From NCBI GenBank assembly GCA_025057015.1, contig JANWYG010000014.1, forward strand, positions 1 through 64,000: a DNA stretch of 64,000 nt, read 5' to 3'. This DNA comes from Blastocatellia bacterium (GTDB taxonomy: Bacteria; Acidobacteriota; Blastocatellia; Chloracidobacteriales; JADJPF01). A program made the position numbers and the translations under genes. Shown piece by piece: positions 8,736 to 17,818 of this stretch. The notes below the pieces were generated by a model. That model did no database searches. It had not been told where the DNA came from and saw nothing but the letters and a program-made list of their open reading frames with translations. Within the stretch, counting starts at the first letter, position 1; each line of letters begins with the position of its first letter.

Positions 8736-9527
8736 CTAGGGTATAGGCACTGCACGATAATTTGGCACCAGTGCTGGTAGGATAGTGAAGATGTAAGCTC
8801 TATCTGTAGACGCCAAATCTTTCAGTACTTCATAAGTCTTCATATCACGCAAGCTGACGTCAGCGTTCAGCACAAAGAGACTAGCCCTTGCAGCACCGCC
8901 TCGCACGAATATAGCAAATTTATCGACACTAAGATCAGCTTTTATTCCATCTACATCATCCGTAGAAAGAAACGCCACTGCTTTAGGATTCTCTGTAAAC
9001 AACCCTTCAAATGAAAATAACTGCTGACGCGTTCCCTCTAGCAATAAAAGAAGTGCAGAAACTTGATTTGAAGTAATTACAGCAAAAGAAGGCCTATCTT
9101 CGGCAATCTGCACCTTTATAGGATTGATAATCGTGGCGTTTCGATAATAGGTAACCTTCAACACCCCACCGCGGCTATCAAACCTCATAGGCAACATTAC
9201 ATCAAAAAACCCATCTAGCCCGGGAATCTCGCAGTCACGGTAGTAGGCCACGGCATATCTGAGAGCCCGCTTGTTGAAATCGTTAGTCTCTGTCTCGACG
9301 AGAGGATAGAAATCTGGCGGCAAGAATTGCATATCTAGTTGCCGCTGTAATTTCAAAAGAGACTTAGGTGGCTCTATGAAGTCTGGTACTTCCTCGCTCT
9401 GATTCCGTATGCTATTAAACCCGTAAAGCAAATCAAACTTAAAAGCGGCTCTACTTTTTAATACATCTAGATTTTGCTGTGCCTGAACCGAGACTATGAT
9501 GAAAAACAAAAGCATGCACCTCAGCAT
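8736..9527 (-). CDS. Secreted protein of unknown function
   Basis: The 263-residue protein has a signal peptide (about 1-16, ending SVQAQ) and a clear AAGGAG six bases before the ATG. Its body looks alpha/beta with YYRDCEIPGLDGFFDVMLPM, KVTYYRNATI, and a C-terminal hydrophobic-polar stretch ending LPALVPNYRAVPIP. I recognise no family and no catalytic motif. It is the first gene of a three-gene set, eight bases upstream of the IPT/haem-motif protein, so it probably works with that protein at the cell surface or in the periplasm. Confidence 0.72.
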   Translation of the reverse strand: MLRCMLLFFIIVSVQAQQNLDVLKSRAAFKFDLLYGFNSIRNQSEEVPDFIEPPKSLLKLQRQLDMQFLPPDFYPLVETETNDFNKRALRYAVAYYRDCEIPGLDGFFDVMLPMRFDSRGGVLKVTYYRNATIINPIKVQIAEDRPSFAVITSNQVSALLLLLEGTRQQLFSFEGLFTENPKAVAFLSTDDVDGIKADLSVDKFAIFVRGGAARASLFVLNADVSLRDMKTYEVLKDLASTDRAYIFTILPALVPNYRAVPIP

Positions 9528-9622
9528 CCAGACTCCTTAAAAAAATGCATACTGGTATTGGGAATGATAGCCTAGCATAGCAGATATGGCTCTTCAAGAT
9601 AAGCCCAGCCAATCAGATGTAG

Positions 9623-10231
9623 TCAGATGTTTGCCATAGTTTTCTGCCGAAGGCCCTCGAGTGACTTGCGCGAAACTGCCCGCAAAGTTTCAAGCACCCC
9701 GATTCCTTTGTCTGCTACTGCTTCTATTACTACCTCATCCTTTATGACCAGCTCTCTTTTCATTTCCTCTACGCTACAAATATTCGGCAGGTCGCGCTTG
9801 TTAAGCTGAAGCACATAAGGCAAGTTATACAAACTCAAACCATGAGCTTGCAGGTTATGCTGCAGGTTCCAAAGTGACTCTATATTCGCGTCCCTACGCT
9901 CTATCTGACTATCAGCTACAAAAACTACCCCGTCGACTACGCTTAAATTCCTTAGTATAGTCTTGCGCGTCACATCGTAAAATAACTGTCCTGGCATCGC
10001 ATAAAGATTAAATCTGGTCTTGTAGTCTTCTAAAATATCGAATTCTATAGCTAAGTAGTCAAAGTACATCGTTCTGTCGGTCTGTGTAGCTAGGCTAATC
10101 AAGCTGCCTTTCGATCTATTTACTGCCAGGTGATATAGACACGCCAGGTTTGTCGTCTTTCCACCTTGACTAGGCCCGTAGTATACAAAATTGCATGTAA
10201 TATGACGATTGTCGTGATCTATTATCGGCAA
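9623..10231 (-). CDS. MglA-like small GTPase
   Basis: This Ras-like GTPase of the MglA type (202 residues) has a Walker A YYGPSQGGKTTNL at about 14-26, a switch region with YAMPGQLFYDVTRKTIL, and the guanine-specific motif LNKRD. MglA sets cell polarity and gliding or pilus switching in Myxococcus and Thermus, usually with an MglB-type activator. No MglB lies nearby. I choose the TTG at 10231, since GGGAGG lies eight bases upstream and the protein then starts directly at PIIDHDNRHITCNF; the upstream TTG at 10279 would add 16 unlikely residues and lacks a ribosome site. The DUF4388-TPR and kinase genes 5-9 kb away belong to families seen with such GTPases. Confidence 0.88.
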   Translation of the reverse strand: MPIIDHDNRHITCNFVYYGPSQGGKTTNLACLYHLAVNRSKGSLISLATQTDRTMYFDYLAIEFDILEDYKTRFNLYAMPGQLFYDVTRKTILRNLSVVDGVVFVADSQIERRDANIESLWNLQHNLQAHGLSLYNLPYVLQLNKRDLPNICSVEEMKRELVIKDEVVIEAVADKGIGVLETLRAVSRKSLEGLRQKTMANI

Positions 10232-10552
10232 AGGTCTATCCTCCCGAGCGGCACAAAAAAGGTCACAAAAACGCGTCAACTATAGTAACTGAGCAGATCT
10301 ATCTTGTAAAGAACTATGAAAACAAAATGTTACTACCCAAGCTCAAATCCACATAACCACTTTCCCACGTAAGTAAGATATTTTATACTGCAACGTAAAC
10401 TCCCCCGCTTTGATGGCTCTAAGCAAACTACTAACGCTCGAAAAGCAAACGCTGACCCATGCACAGGCCGCTAGGAAAGCGTCATTGCGCTACCGGTTAT
10501 GGGCATCCAACCCTTGTAGCCTAGACTCTGATGACATCTCTGGCTGGAGGTG
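10232..10552. other. Gene-poor interval with a doubtful 48-codon frame
   Basis: Between the MglA-like and MBL-fold genes there is no recognisable gene. A plus-strand frame from an ATG at 10413 to a TAA at 10557-10559 would encode MALSKLLTLEKQ... (48 residues), but it has no Shine-Dalgarno sequence and no recognisable family. The A/T-rich part at about 10290-10390 could hold a promoter. A small RNA cannot be excluded. Confidence 0.3.
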
Positions 10553-11230
10553 TCAGTAACCCATGTGGGCTAAGAAAGCAGTCAAGGTCGGAAAGTTCAT
10601 GTACATGTTTGTCTTTTTCTGTTGCCCAAGCGTAGAAGAGCGGCCACCGTAGTTGTGTCCAGGCAAGAGAACGATCTCATCGGGCAGTTTTTTAAGTGTT
10701 TGCGTCAGGCTATAGTACATGTCTTCGGGATTACTCCCCGGCAGATCAACCCTACCACAGCTACCTATAAAGAGCGTGTCACCTGACACCAAATGCCCCT
10801 CTACTAGGAAACACTGCGAGCCTGGTGTGTGCCCAGGCGTGTGAATAAAAGTTACACCTACTTCACCAACTCGCACTGTCTCACCGCCTTCTACTACAAC
10901 CATATCTGAATCTTCTAAGCCTATAATTTTCTTAAGATACTTTGCCTCAGCCTTATGGGTATAGACCTTAATAGGAAGCTTTTCGAGCAGTTCTCGGACG
11001 CCTTCAATATTGAAACCTAAGAGATTACCGCCGACGTGATCCGGATGGTAGTGCGTCACGAAGACTTTTGTTATCTTCATGTCATCTGCTTGAGCAAGCC
11101 TTATCAGCTGCTCTATCTCCCAAGCAGGATCGACTATAGCGACCTCGCGGCTAAGTTGATCACCTATCAAGTAAACAAAGTTTGCCATCTGCCCAATTTC
11201 ATACTGCTTTAAATACAATCTGTTGCCCAC
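10553..11230 (-). CDS. MBL-fold metallo-hydrolase (glyoxalase II-like)
   Basis: The 225 residues carry the metallo-beta-lactamase metal-binding motif THYHPDHVGG (H60, H62, D64, H65), HTPGHTPGS, SGDTLF and LPGHNYGG, all as in the glyoxalase II/YcbL group. It probably hydrolyses a thioester or acts on a persulfide. The start is GTG with AAGGTG upstream; an ATG at residue 15 (MANFVYLIG) is a possible alternative. It is a single cytoplasmic domain without signal peptide and has no obvious operon partner. A persulfide dioxygenase role is possible given the rhodanese 1.6 kb away, but the genes are on opposite strands. Confidence 0.88.
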   Translation of the reverse strand: MGNRLYLKQYEIGQMANFVYLIGDQLSREVAIVDPAWEIEQLIRLAQADDMKITKVFVTHYHPDHVGGNLLGFNIEGVRELLEKLPIKVYTHKAEAKYLKKIIGLEDSDMVVVEGGETVRVGEVGVTFIHTPGHTPGSQCFLVEGHLVSGDTLFIGSCGRVDLPGSNPEDMYYSLTQTLKKLPDEIVLLPGHNYGGRSSTLGQQKKTNMYMNFPTLTAFLAHMGY

Positions 11231-11325
11231 TTGTGCACCTTAAGGATCTAAAAATGCAATTATAGTTGGATAATACCAGCAAATGAGTCAGTCTTAAACA
11301 TTAAGTTTACCGGGAGTTGACCCTC

Positions 11326-12798
11326 ATGCTATGGCACGCGATAGGAATAGTGGTCCTTTCTGCTGCAATCATAAAAGTAGCCCCACATACTAAATCAAGA
11401 GTAAAGGCAGCATTAATCACATATCTCTTGTCATTATTCTTTGCAGCAGCAACAAGCCTGACTCGAAATCTGTTCGAACCTTTGCAGCAAACTTTAGACT
11501 TTCTAAGAATAATGACCTTGGCAATGTCCATACTTAATTTGCTATCCATTGTAACCTTCGAGTTGATACTCACGCGCATTAATATCAGAATTCCACGAAT
11601 ACTAAGCGATACTATGGTGATCATCATTTTTCTTGCGGGGTGCTTCTGGTTGCTCAAACAGCGAGGAGTTGATATCTCAGGATTAATTACCACCTCAGCA
11701 GTTCTAACAGTAATACTTGGCCTTTCTCTACAAGACACTCTCGGAAATATCATTGCAGGCCTGTCAATACAGGTGGAGAACGAAATACGTGTCGGCGACG
11801 TCGTTAAGGTAGGTGATTACACCGGTCGTGTCAAAGAGATTCGCTGGCGAAGAACCTCTATAGAAACGAAAAACTGGGAGACCGTACTCGTGCCGAACAG
11901 TCTCCTTGTTAAAGGTTCAGTAGTAATCTACGGCCGACGTGAAGGAGAACCTTTACAGACGCGCCGATGGATATATTTCAATGTAGATATAGAGCACTCA
12001 CCTACAGAAGTGATAGAATGTGTGGACGAAGCCCTACAATTTACTAACATCGAGGCCGTAGCAGACAAACCTAAGATACACACAATACTGATGGATTTCA
12101 AAGAAGGTTATGCTCGCTACTGTGTCTGTTACTGGTTGACTAATCTTGCTGTAGACGACCTCACTGACTCTCTCATCCGAACAAGAATATACTTTGCACT
12201 CAAACGCGCAGGCATGTCTCTCGTCGAACCTTCTTATAGGCTAAGTATCAAAAGAGGGGAACCCATACAAAAGCAGAAAGAACATGACCTAGCTATGAAG
12301 ATAGAAGCGCTAAGAAAAGTCCCGCTGTTTAAGACTATGACCGAGCAAGAGCTAAGCCAACTTGCCGAACAACTCAAGTATTCTCCATTTGCGCCAGGCG
12401 AAGTACTGACTAAGCAAGGAACAGAAGGACACTGGCTTTACATAATCACCGAAGGCGAAGTCAGCGTAAGTATCACCGTAGGAGATGTCGAGAAGGAAAT
12501 AAACCGCCTGCAGCCAGGGCAATTCTTTGGCGAGATGTCCCTAATGACAGGTCAACCTAGAAGCGCCACAGTGACTGCAGTTAGCGAAGTGATCTGTTAT
12601 AGACTAGACAAGGGAGCATTTCAGCAGATAGTAAAACAGAGACCAGAAATCGCAGAAGATTTGGCCGAGGTTCTTGCACTACGCAAACTTCAATATGACG
12701 CTGTCTTTGAATCTGCCGATCAGGAGTCTAAGTCTGCTAGAATTAGCGAAACGAGAATGGGTATACTAAATGATATAAGAGGCTTTTTCGGTCTATAA
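11326..12798 (+). CDS. MscS-type channel fused to a cyclic-nucleotide-binding domain
   Basis: This mechanosensitive-type channel of 490 residues has several membrane helices in the first 150 residues, the MscS pore and beta domain (LGLSLQDTLGNIIAGLSI, RVGDVVKVGDYTGRVKEIRW, LVPNSLLVK) and an alpha/beta domain. A cNMP-binding domain occupies about 335-450 with LRKVPLFKTM, EGHWLYIITEGEV and the phosphate-binding motif FFGEMSLMTGQPRSATV. Ligand binding may gate the pore or tune it by cAMP/cGMP. I prefer the ATG at 11326: GGAG at 11313-11316 is nine bases away, whereas the TTG at 11317 directly abuts it. The rhodanese gene follows 19 bases later. Confidence 0.92.
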   Translation: MLWHAIGIVVLSAAIIKVAPHTKSRVKAALITYLLSLFFAAATSLTRNLFEPLQQTLDFLRIMTLAMSILNLLSIVTFELILTRINIRIPRILSDTMVIIIFLAGCFWLLKQRGVDISGLITTSAVLTVILGLSLQDTLGNIIAGLSIQVENEIRVGDVVKVGDYTGRVKEIRWRRTSIETKNWETVLVPNSLLVKGSVVIYGRREGEPLQTRRWIYFNVDIEHSPTEVIECVDEALQFTNIEAVADKPKIHTILMDFKEGYARYCVCYWLTNLAVDDLTDSLIRTRIYFALKRAGMSLVEPSYRLSIKRGEPIQKQKEHDLAMKIEALRKVPLFKTMTEQELSQLAEQLKYSPFAPGEVLTKQGTEGHWLYIITEGEVSVSITVGDVEKEINRLQPGQFFGEMSLMTGQPRSATVTAVSEVICYRLDKGAFQQIVKQRPEIAEDLAEVLALRKLQYDAVFESADQESKSARISETRMGILNDIRGFFGL

Positions 12799-12817
12799 GC
12801 TTAAGGAGGTTAAAGCT

Positions 12818-13219
12818 TTGATTAAGACAATTCTACTTTCATTGCTAGTCTGCAGCGTCGTCGCAGCACAATCTGTCGCAACACAGAACCCCGCTGACGA
12901 GATTGAAAAGGTAACCGTCGAACAGCTCAAAGCGATGATGGATAAAAAAGAAAAGGTCCTCGTTGTAGACGTAAGGAATAACCCCGCCAACATAATCAAG
13001 GGAGCACAAGTTATCCCGCTACACGAACTAGAACAGAAAGCCGATCAACTACCCAAAAACAGCTTCATTGTCACCGTTTGCGCGTGTCCTTCAGAAGGTA
13101 CAAGTGGCCAAGCCGTGAGAATACTAAAGGCTAAAGGATTCACTAAGGTAGCGGCCTTAAAAGGTGGCCAGCGCGCTTGGGAGTCGGCTAATTATCCTAC
13201 TGAAGAATACAAACATTAA
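12818..13219 (+). CDS. Exported rhodanese-domain protein
   Basis: The 133 residues start with a signal peptide (about 1-17). One rhodanese domain follows: VLVVDVRNNPANIIKGAQVIPL, then the active-site loop VCACPSEGTSGQAV with Cys88 and Cys90, and LKGGQRAW. Cys in the loop suggests sulfur transfer or a periplasmic thiol role; the usual loop Arg is absent. The start is a TTG supported by AAGGAGGT seven bases upstream. It lies 19 bases after the MscS gene and is probably cotranscribed. Its TAA overlaps the stop codon of the convergent amidohydrolase gene at TTAA. Confidence 0.9.
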   Translation: MIKTILLSLLVCSVVAAQSVATQNPADEIEKVTVEQLKAMMDKKEKVLVVDVRNNPANIIKGAQVIPLHELEQKADQLPKNSFIVTVCACPSEGTSGQAVRILKAKGFTKVAALKGGQRAWESANYPTEEYKH

Positions 13220-14565
13220 ATCTTCTTGGCTATCCTTAGTATTTCTTGCTCGAGGGAATGCTCGTCCACGGTAGTCATGGCTCCGTGTCTATAAACCTCA
13301 CGACCTGCCACTACCGTAAGCTTAACCCTTCGAGTAGTTGCTGCAAACAGCACAGCAGCTTCTATGTCATAGATAGGTACTAAGTCGAGTTCTATAGCGA
13401 TCATATCTGCCTGTTTACCTACCTCCAAAGAACCTATCTCAGAAGCTAAGCCTAATGCCTCGGCCGAACGAATCGTTATAAGTTCAAGCAAAGTAGCAGC
13501 ATCTATCCAGCTACTATCCCTCAGAGCACAAGCGTGCAACATGTAGGCAAAACGAGCTTCTTCTAACATGTCCATAGAATTGTTACTGGCAACGCTGTCA
13601 CTACCCAGAGCTACTCTCAGACCAGCTTTTAACATGCGCTCTATAGGTGCTCTACCGTGGCCAAATTTTGCGTTTGACTTAGGACAATGCGCTACGCTGC
13701 ACCCGTAGCGCCCAGCAAGAGCTATGTCTTCATCGTCGACCTGCACCATATGGATAAGTAGCGGAGAGCAATGAAGTATTCCGGTCGATTCAAGATACTT
13801 TAGTACAGAGGTGTTTTTCGCCTCAGGCACTATGCCCCTCGACTGTAGCGATTTGGCAAAGTTTCCAGTAGCAGTGCGCACCAGTGCTGCTTCGTCGATT
13901 GATTCAGCTGCGTGCAGAGCCACTTTCAAGCCTTCACTCATAGCATAGTTCGCAACAACTGAGTACAGCTTAGCAGACACGCTGTAAGGTGCGTGTGGGG
14001 ATACACCTATTTCTATCAGCTTGGTTGAACGAGCCCTTAGTTCACCCACTTTGGACTGCAAAGTCTCGAATGATTGTTCTAAATGTTGTGGATCAGGCCC
14101 GAAGACTTCTTGAAAGAAGATACCGCGCAAACCTGATTCATATAGACCATATACCGTCGCACCACTTTGACCTGTATCTGCCAGCGTAGTGACGCCGTGT
14201 CTAGCAGCTTCTACAGCTCCATAAAGAGCTGATATTTGCAAATCAGTCTGCGTAAGCTTTCTAAAAGTAGAGACAAGTTTTTCTATCCAACGATGAAACT
14301 TACGCTCCTCTAGATAACCTCTCAGCAGAGTCAGTTCTAGATGCGAATGGACATTGACGAATCCCGGCAAGATGACAGCTCGACCAAGATCGACAACAGC
14401 ATAAGGAGCTGTAATAACCTTGTCAGCCGGCCCTACAGCCACAATACGATCGCCCCGCAAAGCTACAGCACCGTTTGTGATAGCTGACGAAGTGATCGGT
14501 AACACGTACTCAGCACGGTAGGCAATCAAGCTTTCAGGTGTTCCAATCGTCGGTGCCTTACTCAT
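13216..14565 (-). CDS. Amidohydrolase / S-adenosylhomocysteine-type deaminase family
   Basis: A 449-residue metal-dependent amidohydrolase of the MtaD/TrzN/SsnA group. Visible metal and catalytic motifs are HSHLE, SPHAPYS, LHAAE (second His), HMVQVDDED, CPKSNAKFGHG and LGSDS. The N- and C-terminal parts form the small beta domain usual in this family (VILPGFVNVHSH; IGSLEVGKQADMIAIE). The substrate could be an adenosine-type or cyclic amide compound; it cannot be fixed from sequence alone. I choose the ATG at 14565, which overlaps the TGA of the kinase gene as TGATG, implying coupled translation. A TTG at 14583 would add six residues. Confidence 0.9.
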   Translation of the reverse strand: MSKAPTIGTPESLIAYRAEYVLPITSSAITNGAVALRGDRIVAVGPADKVITAPYAVVDLGRAVILPGFVNVHSHLELTLLRGYLEERKFHRWIEKLVSTFRKLTQTDLQISALYGAVEAARHGVTTLADTGQSGATVYGLYESGLRGIFFQEVFGPDPQHLEQSFETLQSKVGELRARSTKLIEIGVSPHAPYSVSAKLYSVVANYAMSEGLKVALHAAESIDEAALVRTATGNFAKSLQSRGIVPEAKNTSVLKYLESTGILHCSPLLIHMVQVDDEDIALAGRYGCSVAHCPKSNAKFGHGRAPIERMLKAGLRVALGSDSVASNNSMDMLEEARFAYMLHACALRDSSWIDAATLLELITIRSAEALGLASEIGSLEVGKQADMIAIELDLVPIYDIEAAVLFAATTRRVKLTVVAGREVYRHGAMTTVDEHSLEQEILRIAKKI

Positions 14566-15728
14566 CAACTCAAAACAAACCAAACGACAACGACAATCAG
14601 CACCATTACTATGGCCACACTAACCACATAGAGGACGATCTTTAGTTTATCAGGGCTGGTAGTAACGATGGCTGAAATATAGGTCTCTAGTGGTTTCGAC
14701 GTCAGAGAAATAGATTTTTGCCCGCCACTTTCAAGCGCTACTCGAGGCGGAATACTAGCTGGGTTACTAGAAAGGGAATCCTCTCTAGGGAGTGGATTAG
14801 AAAGCGCTGTTACTAGCTCGTCAGCCAGTTGTTTTGCGCTTTGCTGGCGATCTTCACGCTTCTTGGCGAGGGCCTTGAGTACCACAGCTTCTATTGCAGG
14901 TGGAACTTGCGGATTGAGCTCTCTGAGTGGTTTTGGTAGGGAATGTATGTGATTAAGCACCAAGGCGATGGGAGAAGAGCCTTTAAACGGCAGATGTCCA
15001 GTAAGCAATTCGTAGAGGATAACCCCCAGGCTATAGATATCCGAGCGGTGGTCTAACTCTCTTCCTTCCCCCTGCTCAGGAGACATGTACTGCGGCGTAC
15101 CAACTACCATGCCTTGCTGAGTTAGCACAGCTCCTTCAGCAGTTTTCAGCTTAGCTATCGAAAAATCAAGCACCTTGATTACTTCCTGCGGAGTATTCGG
15201 ATTAATCAGGATGACGTTATCGGGTTTGATATCCCTATGAATAATACCTTTTGCATGTGCTGAATCGAGAGCTGCGCAGATCTGTTGCGCTATTTCCACG
15301 ACGCGAGCGGCAGGCAAAGCCCCTTGCTGGCTTATTATCTGACGTAAACTCTGTCCCTCGAGAAACTCCATAACCAGATAAACAGTCTGCCTGCCACTTA
15401 CGCCAAAGTCCATTACTTTGATGGCATTAGGATGGTCAACAGCAAGAGCGACTCGCGCCTCACGTCGGAAACGCTCCACAGCAACACTATCGCTGACAAG
15501 ATGCGGATGGAGAATCTTCACGGCCACCTTAGTGTCCATGTGTATGTGGCGAGCCCTATACACCTTGCCCATCCCTCCCTGCCCTACAACTTCCTCTATC
15601 AGGTACTTACTGTCTATGATCTGTCCCACAAAGGAATCTTGGTCTTCGGAAGAAATTTTCTTGCCGCAAAAAGGACAAAAGGTGCTCGTGTCTCTACATT
15701 CTTTCCCGCAGGAAGAGCATAGCTTCAT
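14565..15728 (-). CDS. Membrane-anchored Ser/Thr protein kinase with zinc ribbon
   Basis: A Hanks-type kinase of 387 residues. A zinc ribbon (CSSC at 4-7, CPFC at 18-21) precedes the kinase domain (about 40-300): GQGGMGKVYRAR, Lys71 in VAVKIL, HRDIKPDN (Asp166), and GTPQYMSPEQ. The usual DFG is DFS (188-190). One membrane helix lies at the very C-terminus (VVSVAIVMVLIVVVVWFVLS), so the kinase faces the cytoplasm as a tail-anchored protein. It lies 84 bases downstream of a conserved gene of unknown function and is coupled to the amidohydrolase. The DUF4388-TPR gene in the same run may be a substrate or partner (inference). Confidence 0.93.
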   Translation of the reverse strand: MKLCSSCGKECRDTSTFCPFCGKKISSEDQDSFVGQIIDSKYLIEEVVGQGGMGKVYRARHIHMDTKVAVKILHPHLVSDSVAVERFRREARVALAVDHPNAIKVMDFGVSGRQTVYLVMEFLEGQSLRQIISQQGALPAARVVEIAQQICAALDSAHAKGIIHRDIKPDNVILINPNTPQEVIKVLDFSIAKLKTAEGAVLTQQGMVVGTPQYMSPEQGEGRELDHRSDIYSLGVILYELLTGHLPFKGSSPIALVLNHIHSLPKPLRELNPQVPPAIEAVVLKALAKKREDRQQSAKQLADELVTALSNPLPREDSLSSNPASIPPRVALESGGQKSISLTSKPLETYISAIVTTSPDKLKIVLYVVSVAIVMVLIVVVVWFVLS

Positions 15729-15812
15729 TGGCAGTTCACCAAGTCTTCTATTTCATGCTGGTAAGGGGATTATAGTCTACTACGTACCAATCAACAACGA
15801 GTATATCTGCTG

Positions 15813-17231
15813 TCAGGGCAAGCTAGTTTCCACTTCATCAGCAAGTAGTCGTCCGCAAAGCAATTCTGATAGCAAAGTTCTTAACCTATCTAGCAATTGT
15901 TTGCTTCTGTCATCACAACAGTGCTTCTCAACAGGAGCTAATACCAGTCGCTCAAATGTGCCTTCACCAAGCAAATCCATCATTCCCTTCATAGCAGCAA
16001 GAAAAGAGAGCCTTTCAGAGTTAAGCTCAAAACCATCGATCTGCACGATATTTCTTGCTATCTCATAAGCTTTTTCATACCGCTCTAGATGTACTTTCAC
16101 GGCTTGCCGAAGAGGTTCACTCCCAAAGCAATCAACAACAGCATTAGAAACACCCTCCAAAAGCTCACCGAAAAAGCCATAGTTATTTTCGAAAGCGCTG
16201 AGTCGCTTGCAGAATAATTCGATAAGTTCTTCGCCTGTAAGTCCCTCGGTTTGCTTTTCAAGAAGCATCTCCAAAAAACGCTTAGCGTCTTGCACGTACT
16301 CAGGTAGCTCTATCTTAGGCACGTCAGTCGCCAAACTATCTAATTGATCAAATACTACGAGGGGCAAACCCCGCTTCCTAGCCAGATCTCTAAGCCCTAC
16401 ACGCTTAAGCTGAAAGGTTTCTTGTTCTTTCTCATCCTTAGGATATAGACTCAGCAGCTCCTTGTATTCTTGTATAAGCTTTCTATTACTCGGGTGGTAC
16501 TTGTACAATGTATCGCATTCGATTCTGTCAGCATCTTCGCAAGAAATACCAAGTTCGCTAGCTAAAACGGAAAGCCGTTCTCTTTCCTGCTGAGGAATAG
16601 TTCCTTTAGCAGAGCTTTGCAAGACCTGCTCTTTATACTTCACAGCAAACCTATCTATAATCTTCAGCAGCACTAATTTCCATCGCTTGACGCCTATTTC
16701 CTCGTACAGGTCTACAGCTATGCGGCTACCATCGACGTCATCGTAAAGCGGAGTACGCTTTAAAAACTTACCGACGTGCTTGATAATAGTCTCCTGCACG
16801 TTTCTAAGCTCGCCTTGTATGTCTCCAGAAATAAAAAAGAAGTAATTACAAAGGAGGTTGCCTTCCCGGAAGACTCTTTCGAACCGTTCTCTAGCAGCAG
16901 TTTCGTTCGTAAACACGATATTCTCTTCATCATAGCGGGCACCAAACATCACAAGTCGGTTCTGCACTTCCGGGCGCAAATAGTCTCTGCTAGGCTTAGT
17001 CTGGCCTAGCATATATTCACAAAAACTACCACCATTGCCTTGGTGATAAATATGTTCCTGATAAAGTGCTAGCTCGTTCCCACCATGAAAAAATCGGTCG
17101 CATTTACCATGCTGATCTTCGTCTTGTTCATAGAAGACATTGAAGAAAGAACTACCTCCTACTACGTTAACGTAGTACTCATATCTGTCCTTATCTCCTA
17201 CAAATCCCCTAATCCTGATATCGTATATCAT
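15813..17231 (-). CDS. Conserved protein of unknown function (TIGR04442-like)
   Basis: The 472-residue protein lacks a signal peptide and membrane segments. Its N-terminal part has YEYYVNVVGGSSFFNVFYEQ, FFHGGNELALY and GNGGSFCEYMLGQTKP, then RPEVQNRLVMFGARY and IVFTNET; this recalls, from memory, the family TIGR04442 found in Geobacter and Acidobacteriota. The rest is mainly helical and rich in Glu, Leu and Lys. No enzyme motif is visible. It is 15 bases downstream of the CnaB-like gene and belongs to the run with DUF4388-TPR and kinase genes, which suggests a signalling role. Confidence 0.75.
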   Translation of the reverse strand: MIYDIRIRGFVGDKDRYEYYVNVVGGSSFFNVFYEQDEDQHGKCDRFFHGGNELALYQEHIYHQGNGGSFCEYMLGQTKPSRDYLRPEVQNRLVMFGARYDEENIVFTNETAARERFERVFREGNLLCNYFFFISGDIQGELRNVQETIIKHVGKFLKRTPLYDDVDGSRIAVDLYEEIGVKRWKLVLLKIIDRFAVKYKEQVLQSSAKGTIPQQERERLSVLASELGISCEDADRIECDTLYKYHPSNRKLIQEYKELLSLYPKDEKEQETFQLKRVGLRDLARKRGLPLVVFDQLDSLATDVPKIELPEYVQDAKRFLEMLLEKQTEGLTGEELIELFCKRLSAFENNYGFFGELLEGVSNAVVDCFGSEPLRQAVKVHLERYEKAYEIARNIVQIDGFELNSERLSFLAAMKGMMDLLGEGTFERLVLAPVEKHCCDDRSKQLLDRLRTLLSELLCGRLLADEVETSLP

Positions 17232-17246
17232 TCCACGTTGTCCAAC

Positions 17247-17801
17247 CTACTGTGCTTCCAGCGATAAGGCAATGCTCCTTATTTCTCCTTCTGCTAACTC
17301 TACAACTTGCCTTGCTTCGCGAAAACCCTTCGCTGAAGCACGCACCTCGTACTTTCCTCCGTCTGGCGGTAGCCTAAAAGCAAATGAGCCAGCTTCAGAA
17401 GTGATATATTCCTTCTTATACTTCTGGCCATCGAGTCGCGAGATGGTTACCTTCGCTCCAGGCAGAGAGTAACCCGAAGATGTAAAGACAGCTCCCCTCA
17501 GAAGGACATACTCCGTTGGCAGCTCTATTTTTGCCAGCTTTATAGTCCTTCCTGCATCAACTCGTTGCCTGCGAACCAGCTCGACCCGCTTGTACCCCTT
17601 AGCTTCGACCGTAACAAGATAGTCGCCTGGTGGCAACTCTTCGAGCATAAACTCGCCTTTTTCATTCGTAGTAGCTAAAAACTCTTTGTCATCACAGCTA
17701 GCTTTAACCGTAGCTTTAGCTACCGCCCTGCCAGCTTCATCGACCACCTTACCAGCTATGGCACCGGTAGAAGAAAGAAGAAACAATAGCAGAAGTATCA
17801 T
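17247..17801 (-). CDS. Exported protein with two carboxypeptidase-regulatory (CnaB-like) domains
   Basis: After a signal peptide (about 1-16), 184 residues hold two beta-sandwich domains: GKVVDEAGRAVAKATVKASC with TTNEKGEFMLEELPPGDYLV (about 17-90), and RGAVFTSSGYSLPGAKVTI with TSEAGSFAFRLPPDGGKYEV (about 105-184). These match CarboxypepD_reg folds, which here stand alone rather than attached to a receptor. It is probably a periplasmic or surface binding module. It lies between the DUF4388-TPR gene (17 bases) and the TIGR04442-like gene (15 bases), in one run. Confidence 0.82.
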   Translation of the reverse strand: MILLLLFLLSSTGAIAGKVVDEAGRAVAKATVKASCDDKEFLATTNEKGEFMLEELPPGDYLVTVEAKGYKRVELVRRQRVDAGRTIKLAKIELPTEYVLLRGAVFTSSGYSLPGAKVTISRLDGQKYKKEYITSEAGSFAFRLPPDGGKYEVRASAKGFREARQVVELAEGEIRSIALSLEAQ

Positions 17802-17818
17802 ACACTTAGCAGAAAGAT

